64,000 nucleotides of DNA from Seminavis robusta (lineage: Eukaryota; Bacillariophyta; Bacillariophyceae; Naviculales; Naviculaceae). The notes below the pieces were generated by a model. That model ran no database searches. It saw only the letters and a program-made list of their open reading frames with translations, and was not told the origin of the DNA. The position numbers and the translations under genes were made by a program. The stretch lies in contig CAICTM010000194.1 in NCBI GenBank assembly GCA_903772945.1, positions 30,098-94,097 on the forward strand, given 5' to 3'. Shown piece by piece: positions 1 through 10,712 of the stretch (positions are counted from its first letter, which is position 1; each line of letters begins with the position of its first letter).

Positions 1-45
1 GAAGACGGCGAGCACGAAATCCAGCCGACGGAACTGGAGTCTGGA

Positions 46-927
46 ATGGAGACGAACGAAACCGAAGCACAACAACAATCAACACCAGAGAGTCCCCAGA
101 AAGATGGCGACAATGATGAGATGCCTCCTACCCTCTGGGAACTCATGATGGATTGGCAATGGTGTGGATGCGCACGTGGAGATGACATGTCCGCGATGGA
201 AAAAACCACCAATGTGATTGTATGGATCCTATATTTGGCTATCTGTGCCTTGTGCCTATTCTTTGTCGTGATCAATATTGGATCGACACAACAACAGGAG
301 GCAGTTCGTGTCAAGTTGCCATTTGTCTATGGAGCGCTGTACGAGTTTATGGACGAAGGACCCGTGTGCGCGTACAATAACAAAGGGGCCAATTCTACCA
401 TTACCACATTTCCCGACAAGGATGCGGCACACGCCGCAGGGTTTCTCATTCTGCATTGCGGAGCCTGTTCCAATTGTTCCACGTGGGGCAATCTGGAGAT
501 ACAATATACGACGCGCGAATGTCTCGCACTGGAAGGACGAAAGTGTGCGCAAGGGTCCTTGTTTGGAGGAGGATACGACGCCCTCGTGGATTGCATCGAG
601 TCCGATTCGATTGGCTTTCAAGGCCAATGCGCCGTTTGCTGGGCCGACGACATCAAGTGCACCATATCCCATTGCTGGGCCATTGGAGTGCAATCCTTCT
701 TTATCAACACATTGGCAAACTTTAAAGTCGGAGAGGACACAATCACGTCGGCAACCTGCGAAGAAGCGCACTGCGAAGCTGGAAATCCGGGTGACTTTGT
801 AGCGTGTTCGGGAGCCAATCGTCGACGCATGAACATTACAAGCAGCATTGCACGTCCAGGGGCGCAGCAGTGCAGCATTGTGGATGTGGATTATCCAAAA
901 TTGTTCCCCAAAGACAAGTGTATGTGA
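46..927 (+). CDS. Cys-rich single-pass membrane protein, function unknown
   Basis: The 293-residue frame has a polar N-terminus, one hydrophobic span at about residues 56-78 and a Cys-rich C-terminal part, so a type II membrane protein with an outside or lumenal domain is likely. More than twenty cysteines lie after the span, in patterns such as CGACSNCS and CAVCWADD, together with N-glycosylation sequons (NST, NCS, NIT). I see no catalytic motif and do not recognise the family; the spacing resembles extracellular Cys-rich proteins common in stramenopiles. The ATG at 46 was chosen because it is the first one. The frame is open back to base 1, so the true start may lie upstream of the window. 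The stop is at 925-927, followed by a CTT-rich 3' flank. Confidence 0.75.
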   Translation: METNETEAQQQSTPESPQKDGDNDEMPPTLWELMMDWQWCGCARGDDMSAMEKTTNVIVWILYLAICALCLFFVVINIGSTQQQEAVRVKLPFVYGALYEFMDEGPVCAYNNKGANSTITTFPDKDAAHAAGFLILHCGACSNCSTWGNLEIQYTTRECLALEGRKCAQGSLFGGGYDALVDCIESDSIGFQGQCAVCWADDIKCTISHCWAIGVQSFFINTLANFKVGEDTITSATCEEAHCEAGNPGDFVACSGANRRRMNITSSIARPGAQQCSIVDVDYPKLFPKDKCM

Positions 928-1481
928 GGGATCAGTCCTTCTTCTTCTTCTTCTCCTACCGTACAGCATTAATGTATTCCAACCCGACCACTTCCTTTGC
1001 ATGAATGCATCTCTGTGCTCATTTTTCATTCATGTATTACAAGCAACCAGCAGCAACGTATCTTTGAATGTCCCGGTAACGGTGATGATGTCCGCGAGAC
1101 TGTAGCAGATGCAGATGCCGTAGCTGTTTGGTGGAACAAGCCACTCAAGTGGGTGAATGGAAGCTCCAGCAAGGAGAAGATCCTGTCCTGGGCATACACG
1201 CGTGTGCCTAATTCTGGATTGAACGCGCCAGAATAATCACCATTTCTCTGTGGACCAATGCCAACAGAAGGAGCCACCATGTTTTTGGCCTCATGGAAAA
1301 CTGCATTGGTTACCAAACTGAATGAGTTATCGCGATGCCTAAAGACACTGCAGCCGCTGTGTGAAGGAGACAAGAATAACCAACGCTACCGGATGTCGTC
1401 CAATGCATCTTATTCATATCTATGACTAATGCTAGCTATTAACTTTGATGCATTATTGCTCTTGGTAGCTGCTTCTCCTTC
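928..1481. other. intergenic, no gene seen
   Basis: About 550 bases between two genes whose 3' ends face each other. It holds a CTT repeat near 941-955 and only short overlapping frames with no recognisable protein content. It is probably 3' UTRs of both neighbours. Confidence 0.5.
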
Positions 1482-3092
1482 TCATCCTTGATGCACACGG
1501 GCATTCGCTTCCTCATCCTTCCCCGCCATTCCAATCAATTTTGGCCTCTTCTTGGCGTGTTCGGATGGCAGATAGCTTTGGACAACATCCTTGTCCGATG
1601 ATCTCGGTTTGGCTTGTAGCTCCTTCAAGACTCCAATGCATTGCAAGGCAGAGGGTCGATTGACTGGATTCGTTTGTATGCAATCAGCCTGAATATTTTG
1701 TAGCGCTGATAAATGTGACTTTGGGATGTCCACGTTGGCTGTCTGGAGTAGGAAACCTAGTCCCCAGATATCGACTTTGACATCGTGTGATTGTCCAGTT
1801 TGGGCTTGTCCGCTTCCTTCCGACTCCACCATTTCTGGGGCATGGTTGCCTGGGGTAAGGGTGTGTGCACCGAACGGAGGCTGCGGGGCCCAAGCCGCGA
1901 ACTCGAAATCAAACAGTACCCACTCCCTCGAGAACAATGAAGCACGACCCCGGTCCGCCTTGGTGACCTTCTCGCCGCTGTGTTCAGCATCAACAGCAAA
2001 TGTGTGAAACACGTTGGCCCACCGAATGTCACGGTGCATGACCCCTCGCTTGTGCAGCACAACCAACGCTTCACAGACACAGATCAAAGCGTCGACAAGC
2101 TCGTCAACGTCTTGCGGCAAATAGCTTCTCCCAACGGGAGCAAAGTTGCAGACTATTGCACTCGTTTTGTCCTCCTTTGCCGATATCAATCTATCCGTGT
2201 GCGGAACTTGCGCCACGTCCAGCATCTTGTAGACATCCATCATATTCCCGACGGTGGCATTGGTGATGCTGCAAATGTTGGGTGTAGAATACTCTTTCTG
2301 GATGTACGGCTGATGGTTGGTTTCGTTACTCTGCTCGACAAGACGGAGCTTGGTGAGTGAGCTCCACAAGAGCGGCACTGCAAAGTCTTGGAGGCAGTGA
2401 AGGATCCGTGCCAGGTTCTTTAGAATGACGCAAGTCTGTAAGCGCCAGTCGTCATTGTTCGTTAGAGAAATCACATGCAGGTGTCGTAGGATTTGAAAGA
2501 CACTCTGGTCGTCGGGATGCATTTGATGATATCCGAAGATCAGCTGCTTTTGCCGTCCGTCATGGTGACATCGAAGAAGATAGTAGCGTTCGGGATGCAC
2601 TTTGTTGCTCAGAGTCAAGCGAAGTTTCTCGAGTTCAGATTCGGAAAACATGGGTCCGGTTGCGAGGAACAAGGCAATCCCTCGTGATGCCAAGCTCAAG
2701 CTGGACCCCGACTGGTGGCTTTCAACTCTATGAAGCATCAGGTACTTCAAACAATTGCCCACATCCTTCCAGGGAGTGAAGAAGGGAGAATCGGGATCCC
2801 CAAAGCTGAAATAAGGATGAAGAGATGCGGTAGCAGTAGAAGTTGTATCCCAATCAATCATTCTTTCGAACATAGGAGTGTGCTTTTGCTTTTGCCAGTG
2901 ATGTCGCGTCGAGAAGTCAGTTGGATCAACTGGAACGCGAACACCCCAAGGCGAGAAGAGTGCATCCTCGAGTTCATCTGTCTTCGGTGGAGAGACGAAA
3001 GGTATCGTCAGTGCTCGAATCACGGCAAGCGTACAATGATTTGATGAGTCTTCATTGCTGTTGTTGGTCTTGGATCCTGTTGCCATGGTCAT
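1482..3092 (-). CDS. protein kinase-like protein with divergent DFG motif
   Basis: A 536-residue frame whose C-terminal half is a protein-kinase C-lobe. Seen directly: the catalytic loop HRDIRWAN (residues 353-360), a metal-binding motif that reads DFE (395-397) instead of DFG, an APE motif (418-420) and DIWGLG (441-446), the equivalent of DVWSLG. The N-terminal half has no clear glycine loop, and I cannot place a VAIK lysine. The catalytic Asp and the loop Asn are present, so activity is possible, but the missing DFG glycine and unclear N-lobe leave a pseudokinase possible. The HRDIRW form recalls the orphan kinase groups linked to Crinkler or FunK1-like proteins; that is inference. A single exon, start ATG at 3090-3092 with a second in-frame ATG two codons on. 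Substrate unknown. Confidence 0.75.
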   Translation of the reverse strand: MTMATGSKTNNSNEDSSNHCTLAVIRALTIPFVSPPKTDELEDALFSPWGVRVPVDPTDFSTRHHWQKQKHTPMFERMIDWDTTSTATASLHPYFSFGDPDSPFFTPWKDVGNCLKYLMLHRVESHQSGSSLSLASRGIALFLATGPMFSESELEKLRLTLSNKVHPERYYLLRCHHDGRQKQLIFGYHQMHPDDQSVFQILRHLHVISLTNNDDWRLQTCVILKNLARILHCLQDFAVPLLWSSLTKLRLVEQSNETNHQPYIQKEYSTPNICSITNATVGNMMDVYKMLDVAQVPHTDRLISAKEDKTSAIVCNFAPVGRSYLPQDVDELVDALICVCEALVVLHKRGVMHRDIRWANVFHTFAVDAEHSGEKVTKADRGRASLFSREWVLFDFEFAAWAPQPPFGAHTLTPGNHAPEMVESEGSGQAQTGQSHDVKVDIWGLGFLLQTANVDIPKSHLSALQNIQADCIQTNPVNRPSALQCIGVLKELQAKPRSSDKDVVQSYLPSEHAKKRPKLIGMAGKDEEANARVHQG

Positions 3093-4734
3093 TCTTCAGG
3101 GTTGCTTGTGCGACGTTCTTTCGATGATCCCTTGAGGAATCGCAGAAACCGTGTGTTTGTGATGCCATCATCACGCATCAACCAGAACCCTGCATGGAGG
3201 CTTGTCTCTGTGAACATTTAGCATTCTCACCTTTTGCTACATTTTTTTAAAGTGATGCCACCGTTCCATCAGTTCTCGGTTCGCTGGACATGATGCCGCA
3301 GGCTTCGCGTATTTAGCACAGCCGACAGCAAAAAATCTTCAGATTCATCCTTCAAATCAAGCTGACAGCTCCAGGCTTGCACCTATTTGGTCCACCGTAT
3401 TCTTTGGATGTTGATAGACTTAGTTCAAAACCTTCGGGAAGGCGCCTTTGGACCTTGCCCCAGCTAGCCAACCATCTTGGTAATGGGTATTCGTCTGGCA
3501 CTTCATTGAGCCCATGGATTGCTACTTGCTCGGAGGAACCCAGGGAATCGGTTCTGTACCGCACGCGGGGAGATGGAAAGGCTGCAAGCGACGCATTGGA
3601 CACCCCGACGACCCAGACACCCATACGGCCCTGACACATATCAAGCCATCTTAAAAAGAGAGACCAAACCTGGTACTCGTATTCTCGCATTTGCTGGTTG
3701 CCCATGGATTGGACTCGTGAGCAGGCCACTACACTGGCTAGCTAGCTAGCTAGCAAGGTGCAACATTCTACAAGAAGGCTAGCTAGCGAGAGAAACAAGC
3801 TGACCAGTAGAATGATTCAATCGTCCAGGACATGATTAACATTTCAGTTTGTGGCCACTGCAGCCTTTCCATTCACCCCCATCCCAAACTAGAACACCTC
3901 CTACGGTGACATCGGCCTCACCATCTCACCATCCCAAGTTGCGACGGAAGGGTGCGGAGGTGGAGTGTGGGTGTGGCACCAAGGAGGTCCCCAACTCGAG
4001 CGAAGAATTTCAGGAAGTTTATCCGATGGTTCGGCACCGAGCGAGATCTTGCTGGCTTTTTGTGGACAAAACAGGAGGCACTCCGGACAAGAAAGTGGGT
4101 CATTCTGACTAGGCAATTTCTTTCGTGTTGACCCAGATTTTTCAAATGTTAAAGCTTTTTGGCTAAACGACTTACGCAAGTTTGAACACTGGATTTTTAG
4201 GCCCCACTTTTGATGAAAAGTATCAAACCGTCTGATCAACAACGAACGAAGTAGACTAGTGGTAGAGCTTTGGTATTTGGTAGAGTATTAGTAGAGCTAA
4301 TAGTAGTGAAAATTGAATTTCTTGAAGTGCTCCACAGACATGCTAGGAAGCTAACCAGACATAGATGGATAGCTGATGGATCATAAATAGCCAGAAGGTG
4401 GCAGATATTCCCCACCAAGTGAGTGCGCAAAGACTCAGTGCCCATCTCCAGTTGCGACTCAGCTGGCCTAAGTGTTCCGCTGAGAAGTAGTCAGTGTGAT
4501 ACTTGAGTACCGGTGTATCCTTACTCAACAGCAGCCAGCACCAGCACTATTTTGATGACTTATGTTCGAACCCAACAAGCCTTTGCCCCGACATGACCTG
4601 ACATGGAGGACGGGCCAGTCAGTTCAAGCTGTTCAGTTTTTATTTCGGACCTCGATTTCGAAGCGAGCAAAACAAAAACTTGTTCTCACAATTCAACAAA
4701 ACCAATCTCTTTGATCAACTACCAAACCGAGAAG
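3093..4734. other. intergenic, no gene supported
   Basis: About 1.6 kb between two divergent genes. It holds a (GCTA)n run near 3736-3756 and several short frames without domain-like content. An in-frame ATG at 4603 could extend the downstream gene, but the sequence between 4603 and 4735 is not domain-like. Confidence 0.45.
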
Positions 4735-5625
4735 ATGTCCATGCTCCCTTTCCATCTCCAAAACACCATGCTCCCCGAAAACTACCAGTTGGGGCCCAAC
4801 GATGTCATCATTGGCCGTGGGAAGAAGGTAACTCAAAACCCTGGCAATCAACGCTTTCGCTTGATTATCCAGACCACTTTGGAGTCCTACTCCAACGCAG
4901 AGACGAAAGTGAAGAAATCTGAAATCATCATGGAAGTATTGTCCCAAGTGCGTGAGGGCAATGGTGCCGGATTCGTGAAGCATCACGCTGGTAGTGGGTG
5001 TTACCTTCAGGTCGAAGAGGCTTCCTGTCGCATTGCAATTGCGCAAGCCTTCCGCGATGCTCTCAGCGGGACCTACAAGTCTAGCAAGAAGCACAAGCAA
5101 ATCCGCCGCCTTGAGAGGAAGAGGGCCAGTGAGACCGAGCAGAGCATGGCTTTGGCATCCATGCAACTCCAGGAACTTTTCAACCACGAGCCTCAACAGG
5201 AACCCGCTTCTCTGCCTACGCTGGAGACTCAAGCTGCAGCTCTGAGTCTTCGCAACAAACCAGAAGCTCGAAACGCTGTGCCTGTTTTTCAGCTGAGAGG
5301 CATCCTTCAAGAAGCGTCGAACGTGCCACCTCTTGCGATGAACCCCGAGCCGTTGCAATTCAATTTGGCACCTCCGACTATTGCAAGGCGCCCCACTTTG
5401 AACCTGACAGATACCGAGCCGTTGCCCCTAAACGTGTCATTCGGATCGACCATGAGAGCCGCCCCCACTTTGAATTTTGCGGCCAACGATTTGTTTTCCT
5501 CCCTCTGCAGGAGCCTTGGTGTCAACCAACCTTCCAGCTTCCCAGACCCATTCGAGCCCACTCCTCTTTCCAACCAGCAGGCAAGCATTCCTTCTTACAG
5601 CCACTATGCTCCTCGGGCTGCTTAA
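4735..5625 (+). CDS. DUF6824-domain protein, probable nuclear regulator
   Basis: The N-terminal block has the hallmark run PNDVIIGRGK, then NPGNQRFR, a basic and aromatic helix region, a KSEIIMEV segment and a variable region ending near IAQAFRDAL. This matches the DUF6824 domain, which is greatly expanded in diatoms and thought to bind DNA. The domain covers about the first 120 residues from the ATG at 4735, followed by a basic stretch (KSSKKHKQIRRLERKR) that could be a nuclear localisation signal. The rest is a low-complexity Pro/Leu/Asn-rich tail with repeated T-E-P-L-P and APT-LNF phrases, as in transcription-factor activation regions. The frame is open upstream to an ATG at 4603 (340 residues in total). 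I prefer 4735 because the domain begins just after it and the extra 44 residues look untranslated. Target genes are unknown. Confidence 0.8.
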   Translation: MSMLPFHLQNTMLPENYQLGPNDVIIGRGKKVTQNPGNQRFRLIIQTTLESYSNAETKVKKSEIIMEVLSQVREGNGAGFVKHHAGSGCYLQVEEASCRIAIAQAFRDALSGTYKSSKKHKQIRRLERKRASETEQSMALASMQLQELFNHEPQQEPASLPTLETQAAALSLRNKPEARNAVPVFQLRGILQEASNVPPLAMNPEPLQFNLAPPTIARRPTLNLTDTEPLPLNVSFGSTMRAAPTLNFAANDLFSSLCRSLGVNQPSSFPDPFEPTPLSNQQASIPSYSHYAPRAA

Positions 5626-6372
5626 TCGCAGCGAGGACCAAACAGACAAATCTTCCATCAGAACAGCAAATCCAACGTTCCTTCGTCAGCATACCTTCAC
5701 ATCTTCGACGTTCCCTCTGCCGTGCCAGCACCATTCCGACAATTGGAGTATCATAATTTTAAAAACCTAACGTGTTTACATTAGTTACTACCCACACTTT
5801 TACTGAGCAATTAAAAACTTGCGTGGATGCTTGCTGGCCATAATAACGACCATTCAGTTCGTTCTGTGACTGGACTTGCTCGAGTGTGCTTTGCAACTCC
5901 CACAGCACGTTCTGGGATCTGAAGCGAACGGCGCACCGAGGTACACGCGGTCGACGGTGGGTTAGAACACATGTAGGTAGATTATACGGAAATAGCTGCT
6001 TTGCACTACCGGTATACCGGTATCGGTACCGGTACAGCAAAGCAGCAGGGCCTTGTTTCACAACAGCACCTCTTGTTTAAATCATGGTTGCCAACCAACA
6101 AGCCTGAAACATTTTATCAAATGGAACAAATACAGGGAGCGGACTTTGGTATGCAATCTGCTTCCCGCTGGGCTTCTAGGTCCTCGGCACGCATATGCAA
6201 GATGGACGCAAGGTCGCTGACTGTCTATTGAAAGGAGTGGTCAAGTCCTTGGGCCCACAATATCAAAAGTTGAAGACCACAAAACAACACCAAAAACCAA
6301 AAACGAAAAGAAAACTAGAATTGCCCAAAAATCTCAGCAACAAAGAAACCGTCATATCCAAACCAACCAACC
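5626..6372. other. intergenic with ACCGGTA palindromes
   Basis: About 750 bases. A cluster of overlapping ACCGGTA/GGTACC palindromes lies near 6009-6034. The last 100 bases before the next ATG are A-rich with AACCAACCAACC directly before the start codon, plausibly a 5' UTR. Confidence 0.5.
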
Positions 6373-7440
6373 ATGAAGATCCGAATGGCACTTACCCTTA
6401 TCTTGGTCGCTGCAGCTGCCATAATTCCTGCTATTTCTGCCTCACCTGCGCTTCGAGGACATGATGAGCCTGAGCAGTCTGATCGCCACCTGACCAGCAG
6501 CTTTTGTTGGAGAGATACAAAGACTCGTGGTGCTGGCACCATCCCCACTAGTTGCAAAGGAAACAAAGATGTGATTGGTTCACTTTGCTACTCAAAGTTG
6601 CCCCAAAGGGTTTCGTAATGATGGACTCCTTTGCAGGAAAGCTGAACATGGTCGGGGCGCAGGATATCCGGATATCCACGGAAGTTTGGTGATGGCTTCA
6701 ATAACCACAAACAGTACAAAGCGCTGCGAGAGAAAGCATGGAAAGGGCAGTTGTGAGAAGTGGGGAGCAGTTGTCTACCCCAAATGTAAAAACGGATACA
6801 AAGCAGTTGGTTGCTGTATCTGCCGCCCTGCCCATAAACCAAACTGTGACAAACTGGGCTTCAATGGTGGAGTGGATCTCTCTTGTGCCAAGAACATCAA
6901 AATTGGCAACCCTGCCATCAAGACACAATGCCCCAAAGGAAAAGAGTACAGTGCCGGGATGTGCTATAAACATTGCAAAAATGGTTTCAAGGGAGTCGGG
7001 CCAGTGTGTTGGAGTCAGTCCCTGAAGGGTGGGTTGATTGTGGTGCAGGTTCAGCAGCAACAGTAGCAGATTGTGTCAGTTCCATTAATGGTCAAGTCAC
7101 TTCTGTTGCAGAGCTTGCCATTAACGTTGCTGAATTGGCCTTTGGAGCAGAATTGGAGGAAGCTGCTGCTTCTGTGGCTGAAGAAGTGGCAGATTTGGAG
7201 AAGTTCAAGGACCTTGTTTCTGGCTTACAACTTCTTCTTGAGAAGCAACCCCAGATTCAGGAGTTGATTGAGAGTGGGAAAACAGCTCTGTCTCCAGAAG
7301 ACCTTGCCGAGCTCAGTGGAATCACCACCCCTGAAGATGCCCTCCGTGAGACAGCAAAGATTCTGGCTCTCTTTGATCCCACAGGAATTGCTGGTGTGGT
7401 TTCCTCGTACTCATACCCAACATGCAGCAGCAACAATTAA
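6373..7440 (+). pseudogene. secreted Cys-rich protein gene broken by two compensating frameshifts
   Basis: The N-terminal segment has a clear signal peptide (residues 1-23, core MALTLILVAAAAI). It is followed by Cys-rich repeats of the type C-x-P-K-G-(F/Y) and CYxxC, seen as CPKGFRNDG, CKNGYKAVG, CPKGKEYSAG and CKNGFKGVG, then a Cys-poor helical C-terminus. The reading moves from frame 1 to frame 2 near 6597-6600, where one extra T splits a CP motif, and back to frame 1 near 7018-7020, where one base is missing inside another CP motif. Outside these points the codons stay open and the cysteine pattern is preserved, so the damage is recent or is a sequence error. The role is unknown; an extracellular matrix or binding protein is plausible. 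The stop is at 7438-7440. Confidence 0.65.
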
Positions 7441-7539
7441 TTGAAAATGGATCTGATAGGCCTCCAAGGTCAATTTGTACCAGAGCGGCGTTGAGCGCAG
7501 CATTTTAGTTGATCAATTGTAGTTGGATCCGGTGTGGTG

Positions 7540-7930
7540 GATGGCAGTGGATGCTTTATAGGAGGATACACAGATACCATTAAAATAGTCACAGTACTTG
7601 TCAAATGCACAGTTGAATTCAATGACATGCAAAGCCAACGATCTCAGTGCCACCAGTTGAAATATCTGGGTCTCAGCAACAATTTGTACACTCGAGTTGT
7701 GCCCACGGAGCTTGGCCTGCTATTGGGGCTGGTGGACTTTGACATTTCTAATATTGTTGGCATTCAAGGCTCCCTGCCAACAGAACTTGCCACTTTGGAA
7801 GCCTTGGTCCACTTGGATGTATCTGGCACACACATCACGGGGAAAAATTCCGACGGAAATCTGTTCTAGAAACACCAGCAAGGTTCTTGCCATTGTTGAT
7901 AACTGTAGCCAACTGCAGTGTCGTACATAA
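7540..7930 (+). pseudogene. C-terminal fragment of the LRR protein family, frameshifted
   Basis: The stretch encodes the last leucine-rich repeats of the family found intact downstream: YLGLSNN, VPTELGLL, LPTELATLEAL and HLDVSGTHITG. Near 7845-7850 a one-base insertion in an A-run shifts the frame, and the family's terminal motif (IPTEICSRN, then NCSQLQC) continues in another frame to 7930. The membrane span and N-terminal cytosolic part are missing. It is a decayed relative of the three genes between 8859 and 16396 and marks the old edge of the array. Confidence 0.75.
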
Positions 7931-8858
7931 AGGCCGCAAGGCAAACAACTTGGATTTCGCGCACCTCAGCAGCCGCTAAGACGACAATGCCGTTACTACT
8001 GTCTGTACCGTATATACTGGTACTGGTACTGGTACTGGTACTGGTACTGTTGAGGTTACCGGTAGATCAGAGCGCCCATCCTAATCCAATAGTCTAACCA
8101 AAAACTAGATAGATAGCTAGCTAGCTAGCTAGACTTATCTGGCCTGCAGCCGACCTTTGCGTGGTGGGCCGTTGCTGCCTGTAGTCCAGTCCTTATTTCC
8201 AGTTCCGCCATACCGGTACCTTCAACAGCTTGTAGGCTTACCTGTCCATGATGACGAACCCGATGAACGAGCGATGGGGCACTAAAAGTGCGAAGGTGCC
8301 CTCTTTCTCTCTTACAGGAACACTGACATACGCACCGGTGAGTGGTGAGCGGTTGCGACGTTGCGACCTTGGGACTTTGAACACTTACAGCTTACAGTAG
8401 TAGTCACTAGTCTACATGTATTTAATAAATAATGTCAGTACAATTCTGTGGAGTTGCAGTTTGCAGGTTCGGAGTAAATATCATGACCGCAGCTCGTTTT
8501 TTAAAGCTTAAAGGGCTGTTCTACTAGTAGTAACACATCTGAGACATTTGTCATTAATCGAAGATGAGAACCCAATCACGAAACACGGGAATCCTCAAGC
8601 CATCATTATTTAATCTTTTGGCCTTTCGAGTTTGGGGTTCTCGATTCAGGGCTTGTCGCCATCGTGTTACGTTCCGCAGTGTCTTTTGCGTCCACAACTA
8701 TTACAGTAGTCGAGGGTATCTCAGCTGTGCTACTATTATCACAGCCATTTGCTGAGTTTGCGAATACATGTAAAAGAGCTTGTAAAAGACAGGCTTCTCA
8801 GTCCATCAATCTATTGTCGCACAAAACCAGCTTTCCAACGAAAGTGTAAGTTAGTGCA
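7931..8858. other. spacer upstream of LRR array, repeats only
   Basis: Holds the TACTGG microsatellite and a CTAG run. Short frames are present but none has family-like content. Confidence 0.5.
8015..8048. repeat. (TACTGG)n microsatellite
   Basis: About five perfect copies of TACTGG, followed by a CTAG-rich run (about 8108-8132) in the same spacer. Confidence 0.9.
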
Positions 8859-10712
8859 ATGAGCCAACCATCCGAGCCCTCAAAAGACCCTCCAGTGGCT
8901 TCAATCCCTGGATCGTCGTCGGCTTTGGTTCCTTCAAATATGGATGCGGCATCCTCGAAGGGATCAAGGGTTGTCCCTGTCCCCAAGACTGTCACAAGGG
9001 CCGAAATGGCATTGTCAGAGAAAGGGGTGTTGGCTTCCACCGCGGCTGGCATCGTTTTGGAAGATGAAGTGCCGGCGTCACGTGCAGTCCATGGATTCGA
9101 AGAGACTCTTCCTGAAACGAAGAATTCAGCTGTGAACGGCCCTAGCAGTCAAAACACCAAGGACCGTTTCCACAGTAAGAAGGAGGCCAATGAAGCTGCT
9201 GTTATCAAAAAACCTGCTTCCAGTCAACACCAAGAATCCATCCCGGCCCCTCCTGAATTGCAAAGTTCTACAGCCTTGAGCATAGAATCTCAACCCGGTG
9301 CCTTTCGAGTTGATGGTCATTTGGGAGAGAGAAGCGAGTTTTGTCAAGAGGAGAGCGGCTCTGATGAATCGGAAAGCAATGAAGTACTTGAAATGAACAC
9401 TGTTGAAGAATGTGGTGCGGCCAACGATTGCCCCCTCTCCATTGAGGCAAGTGTGGTTGATGACGAATATTATGAGGATGCCATGGTTGATCATCAACAT
9501 CAAGTCCTGGAAGAGGCAACCAACGTCAAACCATTTCCTCCGACAGCACCCAGGAGAACGTCTAGACTACCTTTTGTTGCTGTTCTTTTGCTGGTATTGG
9601 TGGCCGCTTTGCTAGCAATTGTGCTGATACCAACCCTTTCACAAGATGATAGCAAAGAGACTGATGAGATACCTAGTCAAGAAGGACAACCTGCAGAGAT
9701 TCCGTTGGATGAGGAAATCACTGCCACATACCCACCCTTTGATAACAGCAGCACTCTTCATCACATTACACTCACTGACATCCTCGAAAAGCCTGACAGC
9801 CCAAGGTCAAAAGCTAACACATGGATGTGGAATGACCCACTCCTCGAGTCATATCCAAGTTGGCGTCAACACCAAAGGTTTGCCATGGCTGTGATTTACT
9901 TCTCCACAGAAGGTGACCACTGGCTTCAGAACGATGATTGGTTGTCCTATGAGGTGCCAGAGTGTGAGTGGTTCTCACAAAGCCAAACTCCCTGTGATGA
10001 ACAAGGAAGGCTCATTATTCAAGACTACAAATACAACAATGTGGGGGGAACTCTGCCCTTGGAATGCCAACTTCAATGGACAAAGATTGTTGACTACTCT
10101 CACAACAACATATATGGTCTACCCCAGCTGACTGACACCAATCGCTTTGAAGAATTCATTGTCTCCAACAACAGAATCGAACCATATACTGTTGTGGCTG
10201 ACTCTGGGCTCGATGGAGATTACAGAAAAGTTGTCAAGATTGATTCCAACAACATTGAATTCAAAAACATGGGGCTATTGCGCCCATTTCCAAATTTGGA
10301 AGTGTTGAACCTCACCAAGAATGTGATTGCCAGCACACTGCCAACAGAAGTACAGCTCACACCTAAGCTGACATACTTGGGAATAGGTGACAATCTTTGC
10401 ACGGGGACCATACCAACAGAGTTTGGCTTGCTTCCTGCACTAACTGGCTTGGATATTTCGGATAACCTTGCTCTTCACGGAACACTTCCGACAGAGCTAG
10501 GGCTGCTCTCTTCCCTTGTTGACTTGGATATTTCCAACAATGTGGCTTTGAATGGAACCCTTCCAGAAGAGTTTAGTGCATTGGAGAATCTGATTCATTT
10601 GGATATCTCTGGGACATCAATTACTGGCATGATCCCCATGGAGTTGTGCTCCCGAAACAGCAGTGGTACCCTTTTGTTGATTGCAAACTGCAGTCGGCTT
10701 GAATGTTGCTAG
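8859..10712 (+). CDS. LRR single-pass membrane protein, tandem copy 1
   Basis: 617 residues in one exon. The N-terminal 235 residues are acidic and probably disordered and cytosolic. They carry short motifs shared with copies 2 and 3: ESQPGAF, IEASVVDD followed by YEDA, and VLEEATNVKP. One hydrophobic span lies at about 237-257, preceded by PRRTSR. The outside part has a linker with WMWNDPL and SWRQHQRFAMAVIYFST, then leucine-rich repeats of the form LTYLGIGDNL, GTIPTEFGLL, LDISDN and GTLPTELGLL, ending in a Cys-containing cap (NCSRLECC). The layout fits a surface LRR protein that lacks a kinase domain and could signal through its cytosolic tail. The ligand is unknown. Confidence 0.85.
   Translation: MSQPSEPSKDPPVASIPGSSSALVPSNMDAASSKGSRVVPVPKTVTRAEMALSEKGVLASTAAGIVLEDEVPASRAVHGFEETLPETKNSAVNGPSSQNTKDRFHSKKEANEAAVIKKPASSQHQESIPAPPELQSSTALSIESQPGAFRVDGHLGERSEFCQEESGSDESESNEVLEMNTVEECGAANDCPLSIEASVVDDEYYEDAMVDHQHQVLEEATNVKPFPPTAPRRTSRLPFVAVLLLVLVAALLAIVLIPTLSQDDSKETDEIPSQEGQPAEIPLDEEITATYPPFDNSSTLHHITLTDILEKPDSPRSKANTWMWNDPLLESYPSWRQHQRFAMAVIYFSTEGDHWLQNDDWLSYEVPECEWFSQSQTPCDEQGRLIIQDYKYNNVGGTLPLECQLQWTKIVDYSHNNIYGLPQLTDTNRFEEFIVSNNRIEPYTVVADSGLDGDYRKVVKIDSNNIEFKNMGLLRPFPNLEVLNLTKNVIASTLPTEVQLTPKLTYLGIGDNLCTGTIPTEFGLLPALTGLDISDNLALHGTLPTELGLLSSLVDLDISNNVALNGTLPEEFSALENLIHLDISGTSITGMIPMELCSRNSSGTLLLIANCSRLECC

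Noticed and set aside
256-1029. Long minus-strand frame opposite the first gene
   Set aside because: It is a shadow of the plus-strand gene, with Arg-rich low-complexity content and no domain.
4693-5358. 221-codon minus frame over the DUF6824 gene
   Set aside because: It is antisense to a well-supported domain and has no recognisable content of its own.
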